This document shows positions 36,936 to 49,936 of a DNA stretch of 64,000 bases, piece by piece. The notes beneath the pieces were generated by a model that saw nothing but the letters and a program-made list of their open reading frames with translations, made no database searches and was not told the origin of the DNA. The DNA lies in assembly GCF_019145375.1 (NCBI RefSeq), contig NZ_JAHSTX010000001.1:719001-783000 (forward strand), read 5' to 3'. This DNA comes from Pseudomonas triticicola (GTDB lineage Bacteria > Pseudomonadota > Gammaproteobacteria > Pseudomonadales > Pseudomonadaceae). The position numbers were made by a program, and so were the translations under genes. How positions within the stretch are numbered: the stretch's first letter is position 1; each line of letters opens with the position of its first letter.

Positions 36936-37104
36936 AGTCATCTGCTGATCGAAAGTCATTGCAGCATGTGCCTGCCGAAACGTCTGACGCCAACACCCTT
37001 CAAATCGAGTGGATTTTTCCTGCAAGACGCGGCGGTCGTGGTGAACTGGTGCGTTGTGACGCAGAGGGATAACCTCTTTTGGCCGCTGAAAAACACAGTG
37101 GTCG

Positions 37105-37330
37105 GATGTGGAAGTCCGGTTGTTCGGTTACATCCATCAATGTCTCAAAAGCGCATGTCGACGGGTTTTATGTCAACATCGCCGCGTTTTGGCGGCTGTG
37201 CGCAGGAGCACTCTCGAGTGCGCCGGGTATTGGTGGATTGGCCTGGTCTTCCACACCTGCGTACAGCTGCCACCCTCATGTGGAAGTGAGACAGGTAGTG
37301 TTTCCTACAATCCACAACGGTAATCAACAC
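37105..37330 (+). promoter_or_regulatory. Candidate structured leader upstream of the small-protein pair
   Basis: About 225 bp of gene-free DNA directly before the 109-aa gene. It contains GATGT...ACATC (37105-37134), a perfect hairpin GCACTC-TC-GAGTGC near 37208, and the decamer ATGTGGAAGT twice (37106 and 37278). I recall very similar sequence upstream of such genes in other pseudomonads, where it is often mis-annotated as short proteins. It could be a cis-acting RNA leader or an operator region; neither is established. Confidence 0.4.
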
Positions 37331-37660
37331 ATGAAAAAACACACTCCAAATCCCCCCGAATCCCCCCTGGATTCAAGCTCCTTCGACTCCAATAATCCGC
37401 GTCTGCGCCACCCCGGCCAACCCGATCCCATCAGCCACGTTTTCACCATTCTCCCCGACATCGACACGGCGACACTGCTGAGCCATGCCTGCGAAACCCT
37501 TGCCTCACTGAACGTACTGACCACCGATCTGGCCTGCGAGTTGAGCGGTGCGCAGCGCAGCCTGACGTTGTCGATCCAGCAATTGGCGGTAGTCGGAGAA
37601 CTGCTGGTCAACCGCGCGCTGGACAATCTCGATTCACCCGCAACGGCGACTCAACATTGA
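37331..37660 (+). CDS. DUF6124-like small Pseudomonas protein
   Basis: A 109-residue soluble protein. The N-terminal third is proline/serine-rich and probably disordered (MKKHTPNPPESPLDSSSFDS). The rest is two amphipathic helices: TATLLSHACETLASLNVLTTDLACEL and RSLTLSIQQLAVVGELLVNRALDNL. The TPNPPE start and this helical tail match what I remember as the DUF6124 family of pseudomonads, function unknown. It is followed 16 bp later by a second small gene with similar helical pattern. Confidence 0.75.
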   Translation: MKKHTPNPPESPLDSSSFDSNNPRLRHPGQPDPISHVFTILPDIDTATLLSHACETLASLNVLTTDLACELSGAQRSLTLSIQQLAVVGELLVNRALDNLDSPATATQH

Positions 37661-37676
37661 ACAGGGAGGTTCTACC

Positions 37677-37943
37677 ATGGCGCGCTACATACCGATCACC
37701 GGGATCGACTGCAAGATCCCCTGTCTGCTGATCGACAGTGAAGCTCCACTGGATGTCCTGCACGGCACTGCGGCCTATCGCTTGCGCTGTGTAACGCAAT
37801 TGATGGAAACCCTGGCGCTGGTTGACGGCAAGGGGCACGACGCCTTGTTGCTGCAGGATCTGGCTCGGGTCTCGGCAACCGTGCTGCGTGACAGTTGCGA
37901 CCTGATGGATGTCATCGGCTGGAAGTTGCAGGCGCAGCTTTAA
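37677..37943 (+). CDS. Small helical protein, partner of the preceding gene
   Basis: An 88-residue protein of unknown function with a strong ribosome-binding site (AGGGAGGT). After a short beta-like N-terminus (YIPITGIDCKIPCLLIDSEA), it has two helices, PLDVLHGTAAYRLRCVTQLMETLALVDG and ALLLQDLARVSATVLRDSCDLMDVIGWKL. Their spacing and hydrophobic pattern follow the two-helix part of the 109-aa neighbour. It looks like a relative of the short Pseudomonas proteins known as DUF3077, but I am not certain. The two products may form a heterodimeric helical bundle (inference). Confidence 0.7.
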   Translation: MARYIPITGIDCKIPCLLIDSEAPLDVLHGTAAYRLRCVTQLMETLALVDGKGHDALLLQDLARVSATVLRDSCDLMDVIGWKLQAQL

Positions 37944-37954
37944 GCGCTGAAACG

Positions 37955-38034
37955 AAAAGATCGCAGCCTGCGGCAGCTCCATCAACCGAGTGAAAACCCG
38001 ATCCTGTAGGAGCCGCCGCAGGCTGCGATCTTTT
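37955..38034. repeat. Inverted repeat, GATCGCAGCCTGCGGCAGCTC family, copy 3
   Basis: AAAAGATCGCAGCCTGCGGC ... and GCCGCAGGCTGCGATCTTTT face each other across about 30 bp, between the small-protein gene and the convergent ampC. The hairpin may also terminate transcription. Confidence 0.87.
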
Positions 38035-38038
38035 GCTC

Positions 38039-40237
<2,199 letters not shown>

Positions 40238-40250
40238 CACAAAACCCCCT

Positions 40251-40338
40251 TGTGGGAGCGAGCCTGCTCGCGAAAGCGGTGTATCAGCGACAGCACTATC
40301 GACTGACCTGACGCCTTCGCGAGCAGGTCGCTCCCACA
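40251..40338. repeat. REPIN, GTGGGAGCGAGC family
   Basis: Inverted pair between ampR and gudD. The right hairpin has lost bases (GAGCAGGTCGCTCCCACA instead of GAGCAGGCTCGCTCCCAC). Confidence 0.9.
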
Positions 40339-40363
40339 ATTGAAATCAGCGGCGCCTGCTGGA

Positions 40364-43079
<2,716 letters not shown>

Positions 43080-43161
43080 TGATGTTTCTCCCACTGATTA
43101 TTTTTATGCGGGGTAGGACTGGGTGCTGCGTTGTTGCTAGACATCATACAACTGTAATTTT

Positions 43162-43172
43162 TTGTCCTACAA
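43162..43172. promoter_or_regulatory. Candidate FadR-family operator, site 1
   Basis: TTGT-CCT-ACAA, a perfect TTGT-N3-ACAA dyad 83 bp upstream of the permease start. Operators of FCD-domain GntR regulators usually follow TNGT-N3-ACNA. A degenerate third site (ACATCATACAA) is at 43141-43151. Confidence 0.6.
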
Positions 43173-43337
43173 GTGGTGAGGGCGATCAAATTCTTCTGAT
43201 TGTTTGGTTTTTTATGCAAAAACAGGATCTAGGCTCGTATTTATTGATTGTTGCGCCAGTCGAGCGGAGCGCCTGTTTGAGATATGAATGGTAATGCGTG
43301 GTGGCTGGCTATCGAAAATATTCGACGTAATTGAGTG

Positions 43338-43348
43338 TTGTCATACAA
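43338..43348. promoter_or_regulatory. Candidate FadR-family operator, site 2
   Basis: TTGT-CAT-ACAA, a second perfect dyad, 87 bp upstream of the regulator gene. With site 1 it brackets the 355-bp divergent region between gudP and the regulator, which otherwise holds only AT-rich promoter-like sequence. Autoregulation and control of gudPD are the natural reading. Confidence 0.6.
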
Positions 43349-43434
43349 GCTGATGGCCCGTCCACCGCTAAAATCCATCTCAACCGTCATCCCGCAGTGC
43401 TACGATCGGCAAGCCCCGATCACCGGAACCGATC

Positions 43435-44148
43435 ATGCAAGAAGACCTCGACGCGCCCGCGCGCAAACGCACGCACAACCTCGCTCATGACCTGGTGGAA
43501 AAGCTCACCCAGAGCATCCTGCTCGGACAACTGTCGCCCGGTGACAAATTGCCGTCGGAGAATTCCATCGTTCAGGAACACGGCGTCAGCCGCACGGTGG
43601 TGCGCGAGGCGATTTCCAAGTTGCAGGCCTCGGGGCTGGTGGAGACGCGCCATGGCATCGGCACTTTCGTGATCGAGCGTGCAGCGGAGCAGGGCCTGCG
43701 CCTGAACGTCGATACGGCGCTCGGCGTGCGCAGCATTCTCGAATTGCGCATGGGCCTGGAGACGCAAGCGGCGGCGCTGGCGGCGCAGCGGCGCAGTGAG
43801 CAGCAGGTGCAGCAGATGCGTCAGGCGCTGGATGACTATCAGCGGCTGCTGGCGAACAACGACAGTTGCGTGGAGGCCGATCGGCGTTTTCACCTGCTGA
43901 TCGCCGAGGCCACCGGCAACGCTTGTTTCAGCGAGATCATGCAGCACCTGGGCAGTGCGATGATCCCGCGCAATCGCCTGAATGCCGCCGAGCGCGGCGC
44001 GGCGGATCTGAGCAAGCTCGGGCACTTGGCCAATCTGGAACACGAGGCGATTCTGAATGCGATCAAGCGTCAGGACGCCGATGCCGCCCGCGCCGCGATG
44101 TGGCTGCACCTGACCAACAGTCGTGATCGCTTTATCGCCCAAGGCTGA
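43435..44148 (+). CDS. FadR/GntR-family transcriptional regulator
   Basis: A 237-residue regulator. The N-terminal winged helix (about 15-80) reads LAHDLVEKLTQSILLGQLSPGDKLPSENSIVQEHGVSRTVVREAISKLQASGLVETRHGIGTFV. The all-helical C-terminal FCD domain (about 95-230) has the metal-ligand pattern ...EADRRFHLLIAEATGN...HLANLEHEAILNAI (Asp and His residues). Divergent from the glucarate genes, so probably their repressor, released by a sugar acid (inference). Confidence 0.87.
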   Translation: MQEDLDAPARKRTHNLAHDLVEKLTQSILLGQLSPGDKLPSENSIVQEHGVSRTVVREAISKLQASGLVETRHGIGTFVIERAAEQGLRLNVDTALGVRSILELRMGLETQAAALAAQRRSEQQVQQMRQALDDYQRLLANNDSCVEADRRFHLLIAEATGNACFSEIMQHLGSAMIPRNRLNAAERGAADLSKLGHLANLEHEAILNAIKRQDADAARAAMWLHLTNSRDRFIAQG

Positions 44149-44239
44149 TGCCGCTGGTCTGATCTACCGCACGCCCTCAGCACCCGCGCTTCCAAGTAAT
44201 ACGCCCCGGATAATCCGGGCCAGTATTGTGAGGTGCAGC

Positions 44240-44470
44240 ATGGCTGATGACTCGCTTGTTCCCGGTGGCATGGCGCCCACCGACCAGACCCGCCCCGTAT
44301 CCGGCACCGACGAGCCGACCCTGAGCGATCACGATGCACCGCCGGGCATGGATCCGGGGCGCGATCCGCTGAGCGATGCCGACCGCCCGGATGACTGGAA
44401 GGATCCGCCGGATGACGAGGATGTACCCCCGGCGGATGAGCCGACACCGTTGTCGGATGATATGCGCTGA
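44240..44470 (+). CDS. Small acidic disordered protein (76 aa)
   Basis: A 76-residue protein of unknown function, MADDSLVPGGMAPTDQTRP... The composition is dominated by Asp, Pro and Glu (DPGRDPLSDADRPDDWKDPPDDEDVPPADEP). There is no hydrophobic core, so it is expected to be disordered. A GAGGTGCAGC ribosome-binding region precedes the ATG. It resembles in composition the twin 68-aa proteins at 59788 and 60007. Confidence 0.65.
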   Translation: MADDSLVPGGMAPTDQTRPVSGTDEPTLSDHDAPPGMDPGRDPLSDADRPDDWKDPPDDEDVPPADEPTPLSDDMR

Positions 44471-44501
44471 GGTCTCGATTATTCATTGAGTGGGCCGGCC
44501 T

Positions 44502-44571
44502 CTTCGCGAGCAGGCTCGCTCCCACAGGGAGTTTGTGTCATCCACTGTGGGAGCGAGCCTGCTTGCGAAGA
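44502..44571. repeat. REP pair in tail-to-tail orientation
   Basis: TTCGCGAGCAGGCTCGCTCC, 21 bp later the forward unit with GAGCCTGCTTGCGAAG. The inverted order matches the pairs at 15905 and 51407. Confidence 0.87.
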
Positions 44572-44593
44572 CGGCATCGGCTTCACAGCAGAC

Positions 44594-45496
44594 TCAAGCC
44601 TTGCTCTCAACTGCCCGAACGACGCCAACCCCACGCTCCAGATTCAATGCCAACACACTGATCAACACCACCATCGCCCCCATCAGTACCATCAACGTCG
44701 GCCGTTCACCCAGTCCCCAAGACGCAATTCCCATGGCCGTCGGCGGTATCAGATACAAGGTCATCGTCGCCCGACTCAAGTCCACATGCTTGAGCACGAA
44801 ACCCCAGGCCAGATACGCCAGTGCGCTGGGAAACACCCCCAACATCAGCACCGCCCACTGCGCACGCGGCGGCGCCTGCATCACGGCGTCAGTCAGCCCC
44901 GGCAGATAAATCAGCAACAGCAACGTCCCCGACCACACCGCGTAGCAGCCCAGACTGAAACCGTCGTAGCGCCGCGCATGATGCTTTTGCAGGGCGAAAT
45001 AGAGGCTCCAGGAAAGCGCCGCCAACAAGATCAACAAGCCATGGGCATTGATAGCGCCCAGGCCCTTGTCGCCACTGACCACGATCACCACGCCGACAAA
45101 TCCAAGCAGCACACAGCCCCAACGCCAGGCGCTGACGCGGTCCTTGAACACAAGGCGCGCCAGCAGCGTGCTGAATAGCGGGCTCGATTGCGCCAGCACG
45201 CTGGAAGCCCCGGCACTGATGCCTTGCTGGCCGATGTTCAAGGCGACGTGATGCAGGCTGACGGCGAAGAAGCCCAAGGCAAACAGTAACGGCACATCGC
45301 GCCACTGCGGCAGGCGAATGCCTTTGAAAATTGCGATCAGCGCCATCAACAGCGACGCCAGCAAAAAACGCAGCAAGGCCAGATGTCCGGGCTCATACCC
45401 TTGCAAGCCGATGTGAATGCCGGTGGGCGAATAGGACCAGCAGCCGATGACAAACGCCATGGCCAGGATAATTTTGCAGGTAGAAGTGGAAGTCAT
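44594..45496 (-). CDS. EamA-family (DMT) exporter
   Basis: A 300-residue membrane protein with ten helices in two EamA repeats, the first near GYEPGHLALLRFLLASLLMALIA and the second near DGFSLGCYAVWSGTLLLLIYL ... ATMTLYLIPPTAMGIASWGLGERPT. It is a metabolite or amino-acid efflux candidate. I chose ATG 45496, the start of the hydrophobic domain (MTSTSTCKIILAMAF); the longer frame overlaps the regulator's promoter. Divergent from a LysR gene 101 bp away. Confidence 0.85.
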   Translation of the reverse strand: MTSTSTCKIILAMAFVIGCWSYSPTGIHIGLQGYEPGHLALLRFLLASLLMALIAIFKGIRLPQWRDVPLLFALGFFAVSLHHVALNIGQQGISAGASSVLAQSSPLFSTLLARLVFKDRVSAWRWGCVLLGFVGVVIVVSGDKGLGAINAHGLLILLAALSWSLYFALQKHHARRYDGFSLGCYAVWSGTLLLLIYLPGLTDAVMQAPPRAQWAVLMLGVFPSALAYLAWGFVLKHVDLSRATMTLYLIPPTAMGIASWGLGERPTLMVLMGAMVVLISVLALNLERGVGVVRAVESKA

Positions 45497-45597
45497 GATC
45501 GAGGCACCAGGGCAGTGGATGCGCCGAGTATCCGGGCGCCCGAACATTCGCCACAACTGACTTATACTGCGCTGACTGTTCACTCAGAGTGATGATT

Positions 45598-46464
45598 ATG
45601 GAGCTGGCGCAAATCCGCATGTTCAAGACCGTGGTCGAGGCCGGCAGCATTGCCCGGGCCGCCGAAAAGCTATTCTGCGTGCCGTCGAATATCACTGCGC
45701 GGATCAAAGCGCTGGAGGCCGAGTTGGGCGTGGCGCTGTTCTTGCGCGAGGGGCGCGGACTGCGCATCAGCCCGGCGGGGCAGACCTTTCTGGTTTATGC
45801 GGAAAAGATTCTGGCGCTGACCGTCGAAGCCAAACGCGCGCTCGACCCGGCCGCCGAGCCGTCCGGACCGCTGCGCATCGGCGCCATCGAGTCCTCGGCG
45901 ACCGGGCGCTTGCCACGGCTGCTGGCGAAATTCCACAAGCGCTACCCGCAAGTGGCACTGGAACTGACCACCGGCACCTGGAGCCAGCTGCTCGACGACA
46001 CCGTCAACCATCGCCTCGATGGCGCAATTGTGGCGGTGGATGTCGAACGTGCTCAGCTCAAACGCACGCCGATGTATCGAGAGGAATTGTTACTGATCGC
46101 CTCGACTTCATTCGGCCCGGTGCGCGACATCGGCGATCTGCAAGACAAAACCCTGTTCATGTGGCCACCGGGTTGCCCATACCGCGCGGCACTTGAGCAT
46201 TGGTTGCTGCGCCGAGGGCAGGCGCTGCCGATTGTCAGTCTGGCCAGTTACGGAGCGATCGTCGGCTGCGTCAGTGCCGGCGCCGGAGTGGCGTTGGTGC
46301 CCAAGGGTGTGTTCGAGCAGTACGCCAAAGGCGCGGGCTGCGTGGGTCATGAATTTGCCGAACTGACGGCGATCGAGAATTTGTTCTACTGGCATGAAAA
46401 CGCCGGGGTGCACCCCGCGCGGGAGGCATTTGTGGCGATGTTGCGCGAGGAGTTCGCCCAATAG
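45598..46464 (+). CDS. LysR-family transcriptional regulator
   Basis: A 288-residue regulator with an N-terminal helix-turn-helix (MELAQIRMFKTVVEAGSIARAAEKLFCVPSNITARIKALEAELG) and a LysR effector domain starting near PLRIGAIESSATGRLPRLLAKF. I chose ATG 45598; two ATG codons lie just upstream in frame. The divergent EamA exporter gene is its likely target. Confidence 0.88.
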   Translation: MELAQIRMFKTVVEAGSIARAAEKLFCVPSNITARIKALEAELGVALFLREGRGLRISPAGQTFLVYAEKILALTVEAKRALDPAAEPSGPLRIGAIESSATGRLPRLLAKFHKRYPQVALELTTGTWSQLLDDTVNHRLDGAIVAVDVERAQLKRTPMYREELLLIASTSFGPVRDIGDLQDKTLFMWPPGCPYRAALEHWLLRRGQALPIVSLASYGAIVGCVSAGAGVALVPKGVFEQYAKGAGCVGHEFAELTAIENLFYWHENAGVHPAREAFVAMLREEFAQ

Positions 46465-46471
46465 AAAAGCG

Positions 46472-46681
46472 GCCCTCACCCCAGCCCTCTCCCGGAGGGA
46501 GAGGGGGCCAACCGAGGTGTCTTGCGCCAGACATCGACCTGAAAGTCCGAGCCGATTATGGATTCACGAGCACAACCAGCGCTGTGTAGTTTGCGGATTC
46601 AGCGGTCCCCGTTCCGGTCAGCGTACCTCTGAAATAACCCCCGATCAGTCCCCTCTCCCTCTGGGAGAGGGCTAGGGGGGG
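46472..46681. repeat. Composite inverted-repeat element, CCCTCTCCC family, copy 5
   Basis: The arms CCCTCACCCCAGCCCTCTCC and CTCTGGGAGAGGGCTAGG flank an interior longer than in the other copies (about 130 bp), which contains a GATTATGGATTCACGAGC stretch found inverted in the copies at 7838 and 53507. The right arm lacks the final GTGAGGGG. It lies between convergent genes. Confidence 0.78.
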
Positions 46682-46683
46682 AC

Positions 46684-48012
46684 TCAGGTCCTCGGCAAAT
46701 CCCGCATCAACAACCCAAAGCGCAAATCCACCGCATCCGGAATCGGCACGTACACCGTATGCCCGTCTCCCGGCGCCACTTCGATCGCTTTGCCGCTGAC
46801 ACTCTGCAATTCATGCAGATCAAAATGGAAATTGCCCTTGGGCGTCATCAGTTCCAGATGATCGCCCACGGCAAAGCGATTCTTCACTTTCACCTCGGCC
46901 AGGCGATCCCGGCGCTCGCCGGTCAGCTCGCCAACGAACTGCTGCCGCTCCGACACCGAACTGCCGTGCTGATAGTTCTGATATTCGTCGTGCACATGGC
47001 GGCGCAGAAAACCTTCGGTGTAGCCGCGCTGGGCCAGCGACTCGAGATCCAGCATCAGGCTGCGATCGAACTCGCGTCCGGTCACGGCATCATCGATCGC
47101 CCGGCGATATACCTGGGTGGTGCGCGCGCAGTAGAAATGCGATTTGGTCCGGCCTTCGATCTTCAATGAATGCACGCCCATGCGCGTCAGCCGCTCGACA
47201 TGCTGCACGGCGCGCAGGTCCTTGGCGTTCATGATGTAGGTGCCGTGTTCGTCTTCGAAAGCCGGCATCAATTCATCGGGACGATTGGCTTCCTGCAACA
47301 GAAAGACCTGATCGGTCGGTGCGCCGAGACCTAGGGTCGGCTCGGGTTGAAAGGTCTGGACGATCTCGCCGAGCTGGTTTTCCGTGGCTTGTAGCGCCGT
47401 GTACTTCCAGCGGCAGGCGTTGGTGCAGGTGCCCTGATTGGCATCGCGTTTGTTCATGTAACCGGAAAGCAGGCAGCGCCCGGAATAGGCCATGCACAGC
47501 GCGCCGTGCACGAACACCTCCAGCTCCATGTCCGGTACCTGCTCGCGGATTTCACCGATTTCTTCGAGGGACAGTTCGCGCGACAGAATGATCCGGCCCA
47601 GCCCCTGTTGCTGCCAGAACTCGACGCTCGCCCAATTCACCGTGTTGGCCTGCACCGAAAGATGAATCGGCATCAGCGGAAAATGCCGGCGCACCAGCAT
47701 GATCAGGCCCGGGTCGGACATGATCAGCGCATCCGGTGCCATCTCGATCACCGGCGCCAGATCCTTGAGAAACGTCTTCAGCTTGGCGTTGTGCGGGGCG
47801 ATGTTGACCACCACATAGAAGCGCTTGCCCTGCGCCTGCGCCTCACGGATGCCCAGCGCCAGGTTGGCATGATCGAACTCGTTGTTGCGCACCCGCAGGC
47901 TGTAGCGCGGCTGGCCGGCGTAGACCGCATCAGCGCCGTAAGCGAAGGCGTAACGCATGTTTTTCAGGGTGCCGGCGGGGGCGAGAAGCTCGGGGGCGAT
48001 GAGAGTCTGCAT
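46684..48012 (-). CDS. trhP: Peptidase U32-family tRNA hydroxylation protein TrhP (YegQ)
   Basis: A 442-residue member of the U32 family, which in E. coli hydroxylates uridine 34 of tRNAs together with TrhO. Visible motifs are ELLAPAGTLKNMRYAFAYGADAVYAGQPRYSLR (N-terminal barrel), ELEVFVHGALCMAYSGRCLLSGYM and DANQGTCTNACRWKY (the conserved cysteines thought to carry an iron-sulfur cluster). The length agrees with YegQ. Assignment to hydroxylation rather than proteolysis is family knowledge. Confidence 0.92.
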   Translation of the reverse strand: MQTLIAPELLAPAGTLKNMRYAFAYGADAVYAGQPRYSLRVRNNEFDHANLALGIREAQAQGKRFYVVVNIAPHNAKLKTFLKDLAPVIEMAPDALIMSDPGLIMLVRRHFPLMPIHLSVQANTVNWASVEFWQQQGLGRIILSRELSLEEIGEIREQVPDMELEVFVHGALCMAYSGRCLLSGYMNKRDANQGTCTNACRWKYTALQATENQLGEIVQTFQPEPTLGLGAPTDQVFLLQEANRPDELMPAFEDEHGTYIMNAKDLRAVQHVERLTRMGVHSLKIEGRTKSHFYCARTTQVYRRAIDDAVTGREFDRSLMLDLESLAQRGYTEGFLRRHVHDEYQNYQHGSSVSERQQFVGELTGERRDRLAEVKVKNRFAVGDHLELMTPKGNFHFDLHELQSVSGKAIEVAPGDGHTVYVPIPDAVDLRFGLLMRDLPRT

Positions 48013-48168
48013 TTGGGTGTCGGTCGCAAAAGCCGCGCAGGGTAGGGCAGCTGCCGCGAGGGTTTATTGATCTGGATCTATGCTCCATGAATAAACATGG
48101 CACTCGCGCGCTCGGCGGCTGACTAAGTGGGGCGGGCGTGCGTGACGTCTGACTGACATGGACCGGAT

Positions 48169-49230
48169 ATGAACGAAAAGAGTCTGCAATTCAAATCCCT
48201 GACGGTGCTGCTGGTGCTGGTCACGGTGGCCTTTATCTGGATTCTGCTGCCGTTTTACGGCGCGGTGTTCTGGGCTGTCATCCTCGGCATTCTGTTTGCG
48301 CCGGTACAGCGCAGGTTGCAGCAGAAGTTCGGCTGGCAACGCAACGTGACGTCGCTGTGCACCTTGAGCCTGTGCCTGGTGATCGCGATTCTGCCGGTGA
48401 TCATCGTCAGCATCCTGCTCGTGCAGGAAGGGGCCACGGTCTACAAGAATATTGAAAGCGGCGAGCTGGACATCGCTGCCTATTTGGCGCAGTTCAAGCA
48501 CAGCCTGCCGCCGTACTTTCAGCACTTGCTCGACCGCTTCGGCATGGGCGAACTCGACAGCTTGCGCGAGAAGATCGTCAAAGCGGCGATGCAGGGCAGC
48601 CAGGCGCTGGCGACTCAGGCGTTCAGTTTCGGCCAGGGCACATTCGAATTCGTGGTGAGCTTTTTCATCATGCTGTATCTGCTGTTTTTCTTCCTGCGTG
48701 ACGGCCCCGAGCTGGCGCGCAAGATGCGCACTGCCGTGCCGCTGGAAGAAAACCACAAGCGCCGCCTGCAACTGAAGTTCAACCGCGTGGTGCGCGCGAC
48801 AGTCAAAGGCAACGTGGTGGTGGCCGTGACCCAAGGTGCGCTGGGCGGGCTGATTTTCTGGTTTCTCGATATTCCCAGCGCGCTGCTTTGGGCGGTGCTG
48901 ATGGCGTTTCTGTCGCTGTTGCCAGCAGTAGGCGCGGGGATTGTCTGGGCGCCGGTGGCGGCGTACTTCCTGCTTAGCGGCATGATCTGGCAGGGCGTGG
49001 TGCTGGGCTTGTTCGGCGTATTCGTGATCGGCCTGGTCGACAACGTGCTGCGCCCGATCCTGGTCGGCAAAGATACCAAGATGCCTGATTACCTGATTCT
49101 GGTTTCCACCCTCGGCGGCCTCGCGGTCTTCGGCCTCAACGGCTTTGTGATCGGGCCGTTGATTGCCGCGTTGTTCCTGTCGAGCTGGGCGCTGTTCGTC
49201 GAGACCAAGCCCAAGGTGCAACTGCCTTAA
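48169..49230 (+). CDS. AI-2E family (PerM-like) membrane protein
   Basis: A 353-residue polytopic protein with about eight transmembrane helices, including a long N-terminal pair, an amphipathic central region (YFQHLLDRFGMGELDSLREKIVKAAMQG) and the conserved C-terminal block FGVFVIGLVDNVLRPILVGKDTKMPDYLILVSTLGGLAVFGLNGFVIGPL. The family is called AI-2 exporter but members differ in substrate. Its stop overlaps the stop of the convergent 60-aa gene (TTAA). Confidence 0.85.
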   Translation: MNEKSLQFKSLTVLLVLVTVAFIWILLPFYGAVFWAVILGILFAPVQRRLQQKFGWQRNVTSLCTLSLCLVIAILPVIIVSILLVQEGATVYKNIESGELDIAAYLAQFKHSLPPYFQHLLDRFGMGELDSLREKIVKAAMQGSQALATQAFSFGQGTFEFVVSFFIMLYLLFFFLRDGPELARKMRTAVPLEENHKRRLQLKFNRVVRATVKGNVVVAVTQGALGGLIFWFLDIPSALLWAVLMAFLSLLPAVGAGIVWAPVAAYFLLSGMIWQGVVLGLFGVFVIGLVDNVLRPILVGKDTKMPDYLILVSTLGGLAVFGLNGFVIGPLIAALFLSSWALFVETKPKVQLP

Positions 49231-49409
49231 GCGTGAAACGTGCTGCTGGCGACCTGTTGCGACAAGGCCTGTGCTGCTGGCAAGGAGGTGAGCGGGCCGC
49301 TGATCGGCTCGCCATCGCGCACCAGATACCAGCAAGCGAGCAAACCGGATGCACGCAGCGAAGCGGGAACTGCGCTGCCGATCACCGACATGATTTGAAC
49401 CTGTGCCAT
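49227..49409 (-). CDS. Small hypothetical protein (60 aa)
   Basis: A 60-residue protein, MAQVQIMSVIGSAVPASLRASGLLACWYLVRDGEPISGPLTSL..., without a recognised domain. GGAGGTTTTCCC immediately before the ATG is an excellent ribosome-binding site, and the residue pattern is protein-like, so I take it as real. It shares four bases with the AI-2E gene's end on the opposite strand. Confidence 0.62.
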   Translation of the reverse strand: MAQVQIMSVIGSAVPASLRASGLLACWYLVRDGEPISGPLTSLPAAQALSQQVASSTFHA

Positions 49410-49512
49410 GGGAAAACCTCCATCAAACTGATGGGGCTACCTTAGAGATTTGCCGGCACGACGGACAATCAACGCTTTCGATAGTGGTCATTGATGCCAG
49501 TGAGGTCTGCCG

Positions 49513-49707
49513 TCATTCCACCACTTGATCGAGCATGTGCATGACTTCGCGCTCATTGAGCAGGCCCTTGTGCACGAGGTTTTCGGCAAGCAGGGACAGC
49601 AGCTTGGCGCAGCGATGGCCTTCCAGATGCTTGAGCTCGGTGAGTGCGCTGTACACCTTGTTCGAGGTGCACAGACCGACGATGCGGTGCGGGTTTTGTG
49701 TGGGCAT
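49513..49707 (-). CDS. Small hypothetical helical protein (64 aa)
   Basis: A 64-residue protein, MPTQNPHRIVGLCTSNKVYSALTELKHLEGHRCAKLLSLLAENLVHKGLLNEREVMHMLDQVVE, mostly helical and probably soluble. ATG 49707 is preceded by AAGGACGACTGT; the frame continues upstream to 49851 without a plausible start signal. Function unknown. Confidence 0.62.
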   Translation of the reverse strand: MPTQNPHRIVGLCTSNKVYSALTELKHLEGHRCAKLLSLLAENLVHKGLLNEREVMHMLDQVVE

Positions 49708-49897
49708 ACAGTCGTCCTTGTTGTTATCGATCTGTTGTTTACGGACGGATTCAGATTGCGGTTCCGTCATGACAAAGCGGTGACCGTTCGATGAAAAAAG
49801 CCCGACGGTCGATTCCATCATGCCGACTTTAGCTGCTCGGACTGTCCTCACAGCGACCTTGGCGAGATTTTTTCAGACGTTGGCCGACCAGCGGTCA

Positions 49898-49925
49898 TAA
49901 AAAAGCCCTGCTCGAAAGCAGGGCT
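49898..49925 (-). terminator. Rho-independent terminator of the PXPV-repeat gene
   Basis: AGCCCTGCT-CGAA-AGCAGGGCT, a perfect 9-bp stem with AAAAAA on the left, which is the T-run for the minus strand gene ending at 49937. Confidence 0.88.
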
Positions 49926-49936
49926 CTGCGTTGCGC

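Noticed and set aside
36966..37289. Short frames in the leader of the DUF6124-like gene
   Set aside because: Nothing protein-like in composition; the conservation I recall is at nucleotide level, so it is treated as leader.
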